Assembly (NCBI GenBank): GCA_031382085.1
Contig: JANMYM010000027.1
Coordinates: forward strand, 1 to 64,000
Direction of reading: 5' to 3'
DNA: 64,000 nucleotides
Origin: UBA964 sp031382085
Lineage (GTDB): Bacteria; Pseudomonadota; Gammaproteobacteria; Steroidobacterales; Steroidobacteraceae
Within the stretch, counting starts at the first letter, position 1, and every line of letters begins with the position of its first letter. A model generated the notes under the pieces. The model was given only the letters and a program-made list of their open reading frames with translations. It was not told the origin of the DNA and did no database searches. Position numbers and translations under genes: made by a program. This document shows positions 35,518 through 43,865 of the stretch, piece by piece.

Positions 35518-35779
35518 GATCTTCACGCCCAGGGGTCTACCCCAAAATACATGACGGAACCGCCATACAATGCGTCTGCGACCCTATACGATCCAGGTCC
35601 AGAATGTAAGCGACGCCTCACAACCTCAGTGTAGTGCGCTGCGAAGGGCCATCGAGCGATAGATTGTTTCGATATTTCGGCACCGCGTGATCGGAATTCA
35701 TAACCGCCTGTAAAGTGAGCAGATGTACAATTTTTCCGCAGCGAAACGTGCGCGATGCTGGTCCAGCAGGAGATTTACG

Positions 35780-37042
35780 ATGAGACCCTATCGCAGCTTT
35801 TTGACACTGGCAACGCTTGCCGCGCTGCCCGCTTTCGCTGCAGACGCAAGCCAAGCGGAAGGCCGGCTAATCAGCCGCGCCCATCAGATTCATCGGTCTC
35901 TCATCGTGCTGGATACGCATCTCGATATTCCGCTGAACTTCGGCACCCAGGCAGTCGATCCTTTTAAAAATAATGAGCAGGTGAGCCTCTCTGGAATGAT
36001 CGACGGCGGATTGAATGCCGCTTTTTTCATCGTTTACACGGGGCAATCCAAGCGTGTACCCGAGAATGCCTTGAAAGCCATGAATGAGGCAATGATCAAG
36101 TTCGACGCCATTCATCGCATGGCCGAAGACTTGTACCCCGATCGCATTGCCTTGGCTTACAGCGCAAACGATGTCGTGCGAATTCATCGTTCGGGAAAAC
36201 TTGTGGGGATGATAGGCGTCGAAAATGGCTACAGCATCGGCCGGAGCTTGGAAACGCTACGGAACTTCTATCGTCTGGGTGCCAGGTACATGAGCCTAAC
36301 GCATAATGGCCACAACGACATTGGCGACTCCGCAGCCCTGCGTCTTGATTTTGGCGACAAACCTGAGGAGCACGGGGGTGTCAGCGAATTTGGAAAAACG
36401 GTGATCGCCGAAATGAATCGTCTGGGAATGATGGTGGATGTATCCCACGCATCCAAGGCGACCACTCTGCAGGCCATGGCGCTTTCGCGCGCACCGGTCA
36501 TCGCATCGCATTCCGGTGCCTATGGCGTAACCAAGCATCCACGAAATCTCGATGACGAGACTCTGCTCGCACTGAAAAAGAATGGCGGAGTAATCCAAAT
36601 CATCGCGTTCGATTCCTACACGCGAGAACAGCCGCCCGAGCAGCAGGCGGCAGTGCGCGCTTTGCGCGCCAAATGGGGTGTTGAGAGTCCCAGCTTCATT
36701 CCGCTTCTCCCGCCGGACAAACGCGCCGCTTTTGATCAGGGAATGAAAGACATACAGGCTACCTGGCCTCCCGCCACCGTTCGCGATTTGGTCGATCATA
36801 TCGATCATGCGGTGAAGGTGATCGACATAGACCATGTCGGAATAAGCTCCGATTTTGGTGGTGGTGGTGGCGTCGTGGGTTGGAATGACGTCAAAGAGAC
36901 TGAAAATGTAACTTTGGAATTGGTCCGCCGAGGCTACACCAAAGCGCAGATCGAGAAACTCTGGGGCGGGAATTTGCTTCGGGTTTGGCGTGACGTGGAG
37001 CGCGTGGGCGAGCAAATGCGCGCAAATTCAGTCCGCCACTGA
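35780..37042 (+). CDS. Membrane dipeptidase (family M19), secreted
   Basis: 420 residues. AGGAG lies 7 nt before the ATG at 35780. A signal peptide (FLTLATLAALPAFAADA) precedes an amidohydrolase-fold zinc dipeptidase: the LDTHLDIPL motif (His and Asp), LTHNGHNDIGDS, VIASHSGAYGVT and HVGISSDFGGGGG. M19 enzymes hydrolyse dipeptides and some amides and lactams. Here it starts a plus-strand run with periplasmic and molybdenum proteins. It may cleave an amide-linked substrate, but a housekeeping role is possible. Confidence 0.93.
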   Translation: MRPYRSFLTLATLAALPAFAADASQAEGRLISRAHQIHRSLIVLDTHLDIPLNFGTQAVDPFKNNEQVSLSGMIDGGLNAAFFIVYTGQSKRVPENALKAMNEAMIKFDAIHRMAEDLYPDRIALAYSANDVVRIHRSGKLVGMIGVENGYSIGRSLETLRNFYRLGARYMSLTHNGHNDIGDSAALRLDFGDKPEEHGGVSEFGKTVIAEMNRLGMMVDVSHASKATTLQAMALSRAPVIASHSGAYGVTKHPRNLDDETLLALKKNGGVIQIIAFDSYTREQPPEQQAAVRALRAKWGVESPSFIPLLPPDKRAAFDQGMKDIQATWPPATVRDLVDHIDHAVKVIDIDHVGISSDFGGGGGVVGWNDVKETENVTLELVRRGYTKAQIEKLWGGNLLRVWRDVERVGEQMRANSVRH

Positions 37043-37057
37043 GCGAGGTTGTTGTCT

Positions 37058-37480
37058 GTGCGCGAAATATTAACCAAGTGCGGGACCTGTCGAAGGCGAC
37101 ACAAGTCTGCGGCGCGGCTACTGCGGCTGAGCGCGTTATTGGCAAGCTGTTTCCTGGGCGCTGTCGCCGTTGCTCACCACGGTACAGCCGTTGAATTTGA
37201 CGTCAACAAGAACGGACGTATAGAGGGTGTCGTCAAAGAAATCTGGTTCAAGGCGCCTCATGTGCGCTATTACGTGACGGTCGTCGACAAACAAGGTCAA
37301 CCGGTTACTTGGGATATTCAATCCCAGAGTCCGATCAACCTTCGCAGGCTGGGTTGGTCGAAGGAAACGCTGAAGGTCGGGGACAAGGTGATTGTGGAAG
37401 GATTTCTCGGACGTGATGGCAGGAAAATGCTCTATATGAACAAGATCACAACCACTGATGGCAAGACAGTCAAGTTCTGA
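37058..37480 (+). CDS. Periplasmic DUF6152-like protein, copy 2
   Basis: 140 residues from a GTG at 37058 with GAGG 9 nt before it (TTG codons at 37049 and 37052 are also in frame). A signal sequence ends at AVA, followed by HHGTAVEFDVNKNGRIEGVV, then the strand with PHVRYYVTVVDKQG and GDKVIVEGFLGRDG. Compared with the other copies, the N-P-H motif reads A-P-H. It starts 15 nt after the dipeptidase stop. Confidence 0.8.
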   Translation: MREILTKCGTCRRRHKSAARLLRLSALLASCFLGAVAVAHHGTAVEFDVNKNGRIEGVVKEIWFKAPHVRYYVTVVDKQGQPVTWDIQSQSPINLRRLGWSKETLKVGDKVIVEGFLGRDGRKMLYMNKITTTDGKTVKF

Positions 37481-37503
37481 TGGCATTGCTTTAACATCAG
37501 GGT

Positions 37504-38619
37504 ATGTCAGCCGGGCGTTTCACCAGATACCTTTCGACTATCGTCGCTTTCTGTTTCGTTAGCGGCGGAGCCAGCGAAGCACAAACCACTGTCAGGTACG
37601 ACGATACGCCCGGCGGCCAGTTACTTGGCGACTGGATGCTGACGCTGGAGCGTGGCGCAAAACAAATCGAAGGTGGCCTCCTGACAATTCAGCGTCGCGG
37701 AGCGGATCTGGAAGCCCATCTGGACGGCGGGCTCGTTGAGATCAGCATCACGACCGAACAGGAACTACACCTGACACTTCATAACCGGATGCCCAGCGGA
37801 CGAGTGGAGGATATTGAGCTCATTGGCACGCTCCAGGGTGGCGCGATTCGCGGCCTCGTCTACCCCATACCCCGCAACGATCAGACGGGGGTGAAGGCCG
37901 GCGATACCAACACTCCGCCGTTCAAGTGGCGTGCTACGCGTTCGTCGCAAGCGATCAAGAAAACCACGGGAAATCCTGCCGCTTTTGGCGGAATTTGGTG
38001 GATGCCTCCAGGCGGAATTTCACCGGCGGTGTTAGATCAGACACCGATATCGAAAGCGATTACTGCTGCTTATCAAGCGTCAGATGCGCCGAGCCTGCGC
38101 TGTGTCTCGCCCGGCCTGACCGTGTTGTTTCAATGGCCCGACAACCTGATCGAAATTGTGCGTTCTGGTGACCATCTGGTGATGCTTTATGAGGGGCAAA
38201 ACCAAGTACGCCGAATTTATTTCGGCGGCAGTTTTTCCAAATCAGAGCAGTCGAATGATGAATTTGAACCCGCTGCAAATGGCTTTTCCGTCGCGCGTTG
38301 GGAAGGTCGCACGCTGATTGTGACAACCGATCACCTCAAGCCCCATTTCACGTTCGTCAGTGGCGGTTTGCCTGTCTCAGGGAACGCTCGAATTCAGGAG
38401 CAGTACTCGCTCAGCGCCGACGGCAATCGAATAGATGCAACGCTGACGCTTGAAGATCCTGACTATTATCGAGTTCCGGTGGTCTGGCGACGTCATTGGG
38501 AGCGCGCGTCGAACCGGCGCATCGTCGACTATGAGTGCGATCCTGATTCTTTCTACCGTCAATTGTATGAGAACGGTGAGATGGACAAATACTGGGAAGG
38601 CATTCAGCGCCGCTTTTAG
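37504..38619 (+). CDS. Secreted 'RRIY' family protein, copy 2 (long form)
   Basis: 371 residues with an N-terminal signal (STIVAFCFVSGGASEAQ). The first half is a distinct beta-rich domain (GDWMLTLERGAKQIEGGLLT). The second half resembles the RRIY proteins: RRIYFGGSFSK, NGFSVARWEGRTLIVTTD, SLSADGNRIDATLTLEDPDY. It keeps the neighbour relation seen elsewhere, next to a DUF6152-like gene. No catalytic motif was recognised. Confidence 0.75.
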   Translation: MSAGRFTRYLSTIVAFCFVSGGASEAQTTVRYDDTPGGQLLGDWMLTLERGAKQIEGGLLTIQRRGADLEAHLDGGLVEISITTEQELHLTLHNRMPSGRVEDIELIGTLQGGAIRGLVYPIPRNDQTGVKAGDTNTPPFKWRATRSSQAIKKTTGNPAAFGGIWWMPPGGISPAVLDQTPISKAITAAYQASDAPSLRCVSPGLTVLFQWPDNLIEIVRSGDHLVMLYEGQNQVRRIYFGGSFSKSEQSNDEFEPAANGFSVARWEGRTLIVTTDHLKPHFTFVSGGLPVSGNARIQEQYSLSADGNRIDATLTLEDPDYYRVPVVWRRHWERASNRRIVDYECDPDSFYRQLYENGEMDKYWEGIQRRF

Positions 38620-38653
38620 CGTCATGTTAGCCAGCGGCGAAAGAGACTGCGAA

Positions 38654-40828
38654 ATGAACAGGCCCCAGAAGCTCGACGAGAAGCTCGACGAGACGCTCGA
38701 CGTGAGGTACGAATTGCGCACGACACGACGCGAATTTCTGATCGGCATTAGTGCGTGCGCCGGCTCGCTGCTGGTCGCGAAATATGCGCATTCTGCGGAA
38801 CGCGCCACGTTTCAGCCGCATGCCTTTCTTCGCATTACTGCCGATGACGTTTTCACACTGTTCGTTGGAAAATCAGAAATGGGCCAGGGCATCCACACAG
38901 GATTGGCGATGATCCTCGCGGAAGAGCTGGATATTGATCCGCAAAAACTTGTGATTGAGGTCGCCGGTGTGGCTGCCGCGTTCCAGCATCCATTTCTGCC
39001 TGCCCAATTCACCGGCGGCAGTAACAGCACGCAAACGCTGTTCGAACCGCTGCGCAAAGTGGGAGCAACGGCACGCAGGATGCTGCTAACCGCCTGCTCG
39101 CAAGCGTGGAACGTCGATATTCAAAACCTGCACACTGACAATGGCTTCATTGTTGACGGACAGCGACGTGTGAGTTATGGATCGATGGCAGCCGCTGCGT
39201 CGCGGCTCGCTGTTCCAAAAGACGTCACATTGAAATCTCCACAATCCTATAAGTACCTTGGGAAATCACAAAGCCGGCTGGACAGTGCAGACAAAGTGAC
39301 GGGCAGCGCTCGCTTCGGCATCGATGTACGCCTGCCGAACATGCTCGTCGCGATGGTGGCGCGCGCGCCAACATTTGGTGCATCCCTGCGCAACTTTGAT
39401 GCGAGCCCCGCAATGGCGATTGTGGGTGTCGTGAAGGTGAAAAAAATTCCATCGGGTGTGGCTGTGCTGGCAACGAATACTTGGGCCGCACAACGCGGTA
39501 GAAATGCGCTGATCACCAACTGGGACCTTGGCGACGCTGTACAGCTGTCAACGCGCAGTCAACGCGAAAGCTATCGCAGACTCGCCGCGACGCCGGGAAC
39601 ACGAGCGCGCGACGTCGGCAATGTCGAGGAAGCCCTTGCCGCCGCGGCACGCAGAATCGATGTTTTCTACGAGTTCCCCTATCTAGCCCATGCTTGCATG
39701 GAGCCACTGAATGCAACGGTGCATGTCACCGCGGATCGCTGCGATGTCTGGAGCGGGACGCAGGCGCCCTCTTTCGATGCAGCTAACGTTGCCAAGATAC
39801 TCGGTCGAACGCCGGACGCCATCACGGTGCACACACTGTTTCTGGGCGGCGGATTCGGTCGGCGTGGCACGGGAGACTCCGACTTTATAGTTGAAGCCGC
39901 CCATGTGGCCAATGGCGAGGATGTGCCGGTGCAGACGCTCTGGACACGCGATGATGATATGCGCGGCGGCTACTATCGTCCGTCAAATGTCAGCCGCGTG
40001 CGTGCAGGCATCGACACTGCCGGCAGGCCTGTGGCGTTTCATCACGTCATCGTTGGGCAAAACGTACACGCCAAGTCGCCGTTTCAGAAATTTGTCGTAA
40101 AAAATGGCGTCGACAGAACCAGTGTGGAAGGTTCCGCCGATATGCCCTACCCAATCGAGCATTTGCGCGTGGAAGTTCACAACACCGAGCAAAGCGTACC
40201 CATACTCTGGTGGCGCTCCGTCGGGCACTCCATCAACGGGTTCGTGACTAACACGACTCTGGATGAACTTGCAGTGCTGGGTCACCGAGATCCACTTGAG
40301 CTGCGCCGCAGTCTGCTCGTCGGCAAGACTCGTCATCTGGCGGTGCTCGACAAGCTCGCTGCTGCAGCCAACTATGGCAAGACTCTCAGAGCAGGCCACT
40401 TTCATGGGCTCGCGTTGCATGAATCGTTCGGAACAATTGTAGGTCAAATTGCAGAAGTATCGGTTCGTTCTGGCAATTTGCGCGTGCATCGCGTTACCTG
40501 CGTCGTCGATTGCGGCATCGCGATCAATCCAAACCAGGTCGTGGCACAAATGGAGGGCAGCATCATTTTCGCGCTCTCCGCCGCTTTGCACGGCGAGATT
40601 GCCATTGAAGACGGCCAGGTGTTGCAACGAAATTTTGATAGCTACCGTGTGTTACGGCTGAACGAAGCGCCCAAAATCGACGTGCATATTGTTGGCAGTG
40701 ACGCACCGTTAGGTGGTGTAGGCGAACCCGGCGTGCCACCGCTCGCACCCGCCGTGTGTAACGCCGTGTTCCGCGCCACAGGCATTCGCGTACGTCGCTT
40801 GCCGATTGCTAACCAGCTGCATGTTTAG
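38654..40828 (+). CDS. Molybdenum hydroxylase large subunit (isoquinoline/aldehyde oxidoreductase type)
   Basis: 724 residues from the ATG at 38654. A twin-arginine motif TRREFLIGISACAGS predicts folded export to the periplasm. It is a xanthine-dehydrogenase-family molybdopterin subunit of the IorB type: KSEMGQGIHTGLAMILAEEL, TGGSNSTQ, TGSARFGIDV, HTLFLGGGFGRRG, ILWWRSVGHSINGFV and the C-terminal GGVGEPGVPPLAPAV with the catalytic Glu. Such enzymes hydroxylate N-heteroaromatic rings or oxidise aldehydes. Partner small [2Fe-2S] and FAD or cytochrome subunits are absent from the window. An N-terminal Lys-Leu-Asp-Glu repeat is unusual. Confidence 0.9.
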   Translation: MNRPQKLDEKLDETLDVRYELRTTRREFLIGISACAGSLLVAKYAHSAERATFQPHAFLRITADDVFTLFVGKSEMGQGIHTGLAMILAEELDIDPQKLVIEVAGVAAAFQHPFLPAQFTGGSNSTQTLFEPLRKVGATARRMLLTACSQAWNVDIQNLHTDNGFIVDGQRRVSYGSMAAAASRLAVPKDVTLKSPQSYKYLGKSQSRLDSADKVTGSARFGIDVRLPNMLVAMVARAPTFGASLRNFDASPAMAIVGVVKVKKIPSGVAVLATNTWAAQRGRNALITNWDLGDAVQLSTRSQRESYRRLAATPGTRARDVGNVEEALAAAARRIDVFYEFPYLAHACMEPLNATVHVTADRCDVWSGTQAPSFDAANVAKILGRTPDAITVHTLFLGGGFGRRGTGDSDFIVEAAHVANGEDVPVQTLWTRDDDMRGGYYRPSNVSRVRAGIDTAGRPVAFHHVIVGQNVHAKSPFQKFVVKNGVDRTSVEGSADMPYPIEHLRVEVHNTEQSVPILWWRSVGHSINGFVTNTTLDELAVLGHRDPLELRRSLLVGKTRHLAVLDKLAAAANYGKTLRAGHFHGLALHESFGTIVGQIAEVSVRSGNLRVHRVTCVVDCGIAINPNQVVAQMEGSIIFALSAALHGEIAIEDGQVLQRNFDSYRVLRLNEAPKIDVHIVGSDAPLGGVGEPGVPPLAPAVCNAVFRATGIRVRRLPIANQLHV
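38669..38701. repeat. 12-bp tandem repeat near the start of the molybdenum hydroxylase gene
   Basis: AAGCTCGACGAG occurs at 38669-38680 and 38681-38692, followed by a degenerate partial copy to 38701. It encodes Lys-Leu-Asp-Glu repeats before the twin-arginine signal. The frame is preserved. Confidence 0.85.
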
Positions 40829-40905
40829 AGGCTGGCGATGTGGTACGCTGTGAAATCGACGGTACCCGCAGCATCACCCTAACGCGTGCTGGCCAGCACT
40901 GATGC

Positions 40906-40935
40906 CAAAGCCATTCCTAACAAAGCTATTCCTAA
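40906..40935. repeat. 15-bp tandem duplication in a leader region
   Basis: CAAAGC(C/T)ATTCCTAA is duplicated (40906-40920 and 40921-40935) with one mismatch, directly before the AGGAG ribosome site of the cytochrome c'-like gene. A 14-bp palindrome, GTGCTGGCCAGCAC, lies just upstream at 40886-40899 without a following T-run, so it is not a clear terminator. Confidence 0.7.
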
Positions 40936-40949
40936 CAGGAGAGATGCCC

Positions 40950-41543
40950 ATGTTGAAGACTTTTGCCCTTGCATGCGCGTTCGGTGCGACGCTGCTGGCT
41001 GGCGGCTGCGCGCAGCAGCAGCCACCGGCCGCTGCGACCCAGGCCGCAACCCAGGCCGGGGCAGCGAGTCTCTACCAGCCCACGGCGACGTTCCAGGAAG
41101 TGATGGACTCCGTGGTCGATCCAGCCGCGGACTACATTTGGCAAGCGGTCTCGACCAAGATCGATGCCCAGGGCACGCACGATTTTGTGCCGCACACCGC
41201 TGGCGAGTGGCATCAACTCCGGCAAAAGGCCATCGTGCTGGTGGAATCCGCCAATTTGATCGCGGTGCCGGGCCGCCGCGTCGCTCGTGGCACGACGACC
41301 ATTGAAGACGTCGCCCCGCTGGAGGTGGACAAGATCCAGCGGCGGCTCGATACGCAACATGACCAGTTGCTGGGATTCGCCGGCGCAATGCGTGATATCA
41401 GCCTGACGCTGCTGGCCGACATCGATCGCAAGGACACCGAGGCGATCGTGGAGCATGGGGCCACGCTGGACGAGGTGTGTGAGGCCTGCCACAAGGTTTT
41501 CTGGTACCCGGACCAAATCCTGCCGACCGACACGAAGAAGTAG
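40950..41543 (+). CDS. Cytochrome c'-like lipoprotein
   Basis: 197 residues from the ATG at 40950, 8 nt after AGGAG. A lipoprotein signal with lipobox LAGGC is followed by an Ala/Gln-rich linker and a helical domain. One haem-binding CEACHKVF motif lies close to the C-terminus, the position used by four-helix-bundle cytochromes c' and c556. Related lipoproteins occur in gammaproteobacteria without known function. It could take electrons from the adjacent periplasmic molybdenum enzyme, an inference from location. Confidence 0.85.
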   Translation: MLKTFALACAFGATLLAGGCAQQQPPAAATQAATQAGAASLYQPTATFQEVMDSVVDPAADYIWQAVSTKIDAQGTHDFVPHTAGEWHQLRQKAIVLVESANLIAVPGRRVARGTTTIEDVAPLEVDKIQRRLDTQHDQLLGFAGAMRDISLTLLADIDRKDTEAIVEHGATLDEVCEACHKVFWYPDQILPTDTKK

Positions 41544-41583
41544 TGCGCGCGCCAACAGGGCACGATCCGGGCTGCGTTGACAG

Positions 41584-42090
41584 CTATTGGGTCGTGAAGC
41601 CGATCCATCGGCCGAAGAACACCACGCCGGTCCACAACGTGATGGACAATGCCCCCGCCAGGCGCACGGCCCGCGGCGGCGGCAGGCGCAGGTCCCACTC
41701 GCTGACGCGCCGGTGCATGCCGAACTGGTAGATCGCCATATTGACGCCAGCCAGCGCCATGCAAAGGAACTTCAGGCGGGTCTCCAAGTTGTTCCAGTAG
41801 ATATCGCCCTTGGCAATAAACATCAGCGAACCGCTGAACGCCGCGATCAGGAACGCGATCCAGGTCCAGGGCAAGACTTCGTCAGCCAGCTTCGACAAAC
41901 GAACGTCGCGCCAGGTGATGCCGAGCATCCGCAGATCCACCATCGCGATGCTGCCGTAGACGACGGCCAGCGCCATCACGTGCACCGTCTCGACGATCGG
42001 GAAGGCCCACTCGCCGCCGGCGCTTTCACCACGGATGAAAACTGCCAGCGCACTGTCCTGCAATGCCAGGATGAATTCCGGTGTCGCCAT
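41584..42090 (-). CDS. DUF6644-like membrane protein, copy 3
   Basis: 168 residues from the ATG at 42090. It has the family pattern: ETVHVMALAVVYGSIAMVDL then RMLGITWRD, a central LPWTWIAFLIAAFSGSLMFI helix pair, LKFLCMALAGVN and the closing FGRWIGF. It is the last gene of the second TonB receptor operon and follows copy 4 by 14 nt. Confidence 0.78.
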   Translation of the reverse strand: MATPEFILALQDSALAVFIRGESAGGEWAFPIVETVHVMALAVVYGSIAMVDLRMLGITWRDVRLSKLADEVLPWTWIAFLIAAFSGSLMFIAKGDIYWNNLETRLKFLCMALAGVNMAIYQFGMHRRVSEWDLRLPPPRAVRLAGALSITLWTGVVFFGRWIGFTTQ

Positions 42091-42104
42091 GGGGTCGCCT
42101 TTCC

Positions 42105-42605
42105 TTACAGGTAATCGGCCCAGACGTAGGCGATGAACCGACCGAATACGATGACCGTGCTCCAGCCAATGATCGACACGACGGCGAACAGTTTCGCTAC
42201 TGCGGGACGCGTGGCCGGTGCATCCCACGCGGCAACATTGGCGCGCAGCGTGTGCGAGAACCAGAGTGTCAGCAGCGCCAGCGATGCAACCAGCAGCATC
42301 TTGAACCAGAAAATCGGCGTAATGAACTGGCGCACGGGCTCAATGAAGGCCTGTAGCATGCCGGTCAGGAGCAACACTAGCAACGCGCGCCACATCCACG
42401 GCAACAGCGTACCCGCCACCTGCGAAACGCTGCGACTCCTGGCGCCGACGCCCAGCAATTGCAGACTGATCATCAGCACTGAGGCAAACAACACCGACAG
42501 CGCAACGATATGTATCGACTGCGTTAGCGGCACTACCCAGGAGGTATTCTGAAGAATCAGGCTCAGGTTCGAATTGGCGATCTGCTCGGCTAGGGACCTG
42601 AACAT
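42105..42605 (-). CDS. DUF6644-like membrane protein, copy 4
   Basis: 166 residues with the family pattern: TQSIHIVALSVLFASVLMIS then LQLLGVGAR, LLPWMWRALLVLLLTGMLQA, FWFKMLLVASLALL and FGRFIAYVW. The conserved His of helix 1 is kept; the D-L-R motif of the other copies is changed to S-L-Q. It is adjacent to copy 3, as copies 1 and 2 are to each other. Confidence 0.78.
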   Translation of the reverse strand: MFRSLAEQIANSNLSLILQNTSWVVPLTQSIHIVALSVLFASVLMISLQLLGVGARSRSVSQVAGTLLPWMWRALLVLLLTGMLQAFIEPVRQFITPIFWFKMLLVASLALLTLWFSHTLRANVAAWDAPATRPAVAKLFAVVSIIGWSTVIVFGRFIAYVWADYL

Positions 42606-42607
42606 GG

Positions 42608-43384
42608 CTACTTGCTGAGATTTCTCTTGAATGCCGGAAGCTTCGCTTCTTCCTCATAAATACAAATATGCTCTTGGATGTCCGTATATTCCTCGCGCGT
42701 GTAACGTTTGGTGTTTTTCCATTCGCCCACCCAATTGTCGGGATCGGTCATCGTGAACTCGTTCTGGAGCGTATTTCCATCCGCGCTCAGGCTGATACGT
42801 TCCACGACGTGGAGTTTCTCGCCGCCGGGCACCCCATCTGAAACATAATGGCGGACGCCGGTGAAGCCGACCGTATCCACGACGAGTGCCTTGCCTTCCC
42901 AGTGACCAATCGAATGACCGTTGTAGGTCAATGCGAGATCCTCCTCGGCAGGATGTTTACGTCCGTCGGTGTAAATCCGCCGCACGTTGCCGGTGACCAT
43001 TGAAAGGACCAGCACCATCGTCGGCAGCTGAATGAATTGCACGGGCCAATACCGCGTCATGATTTGCGGTACGCCATACGGCCAACAGGTACCCGCGTTC
43101 TCGAGGTATTCGAACCCTTTCGCCCTGTAGGCTGTCTTTTTCTTCAAGAACGCAGCAGCGGCGGGCTTCAGCTTGGGATGGGGCAGAAACTCATGACCGT
43201 TCGCGTCTGTGCCTTCCACTTTGAAGTTGTAGGTTCCCGTGAAATCGACCGGCGCGGCGGGGCGCGGCTTGGCCAAATTGGCCTTGGCAAGGGCACCTAA
43301 CGTCTCGCCCTCCTCAGCGGCCTGCACACCGCTCGCGCCCAAGAGAACAACCAAAACGGCGCAGGACCAGAAATTCAACCTCAT
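42608..43384 (-). CDS. Secreted 'RRIY' family protein, copy 3
   Basis: 258 residues with a signal peptide (CAVLVVLLGASGVQAAEEG). The core has RRIYTDGRKHPAEED, NGHSIGHWEGKALVVDT, HVVERISLSADGNTLQNEF and TMTDPDNW, plus an upstream FTGTYNFKV. The ATG overlaps the stop of the DUF6152-like gene upstream (ATGA). It is the most compact copy and defines the shared core best. Function unknown; predicted periplasmic. Confidence 0.78.
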   Translation of the reverse strand: MRLNFWSCAVLVVLLGASGVQAAEEGETLGALAKANLAKPRPAAPVDFTGTYNFKVEGTDANGHEFLPHPKLKPAAAAFLKKKTAYRAKGFEYLENAGTCWPYGVPQIMTRYWPVQFIQLPTMVLVLSMVTGNVRRIYTDGRKHPAEEDLALTYNGHSIGHWEGKALVVDTVGFTGVRHYVSDGVPGGEKLHVVERISLSADGNTLQNEFTMTDPDNWVGEWKNTKRYTREEYTDIQEHICIYEEEAKLPAFKRNLSK

Positions 43385-43791
43385 TTCGGAGTCTCGACTC
43401 GGGCAATCAACTTGCGGCCGTCACTCAGTGTCGCTCTGATCAAATCGCCGCCCGGCGCGCCATCGCGCATCGGGTGGACGCGGGCGACGATCACGTCGCC
43501 AAACTTCAAACTGTCGCGTTTCCATCCTTGCCTCTTGGCCAGATAGAACGAACCGTTGGTTTCTATAGGGTAGTCCACCGCCTTCCCCTTTTTGTCCTTT
43601 ACGGAAAGAATGATCCAACTGTGCGGGTTGCCGAAACGAAACTCTTTGACGGTTCCCTTCACCTCCAGCGGATGCTGCAAATCGAACATGGCAAAGGAGT
43701 GGTGAGCCCATGCCGTCGCGCCGCAGTTGAGCAGCACGGCCGCCGACAGCCAGGTAATCCAAGAGGTGCGGGTGCGGTGTGCATTGTCCAT
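43381..43791 (-). CDS. Periplasmic DUF6152-like protein, copy 3
   Basis: 136 residues. A signal sequence ends at AWA, then HHSFAMFDLQHPLEVKGTVK, FRFGNPHSWIILSVKDKKG and a GDVIVARVHPMRDGAPGG strand. It is coupled to the RRIY gene by a 4-nt overlap, and follows the TonB receptor gene after a hairpin. Confidence 0.82.
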   Translation of the reverse strand: MDNAHRTRTSWITWLSAAVLLNCGATAWAHHSFAMFDLQHPLEVKGTVKEFRFGNPHSWIILSVKDKKGKAVDYPIETNGSFYLAKRQGWKRDSLKFGDVIVARVHPMRDGAPGGDLIRATLSDGRKLIARVETPK

Positions 43792-43828
43792 GGCTATTTC
43801 TCCGGTACGTAAACTTGGAGCATAGCGA

Positions 43829-43859
43829 CAGAGGCGGGGCCGGACCAGTCCCGCCTCTG
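43829..43859 (-). terminator. Strong hairpin after the second TonB receptor gene
   Basis: CAGAGGCGGG and CCCGCCTCTG form a perfect 10-bp stem around an 11-nt loop, starting a few bases after the receptor stop codon. No T-run follows on the transcribed strand, so it may act as an attenuator or protect the 3' end of the receptor mRNA rather than as a full terminator. Confidence 0.55.
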
Positions 43860-43865
43860 CCTCAA

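Noticed and set aside
40886..40899. 14-bp palindrome GTGCTGGCCAGCAC as a terminator of the molybdenum hydroxylase gene
   Set aside because: The two arms leave no loop and no T-run follows. It is noted with the neighbouring repeat only.
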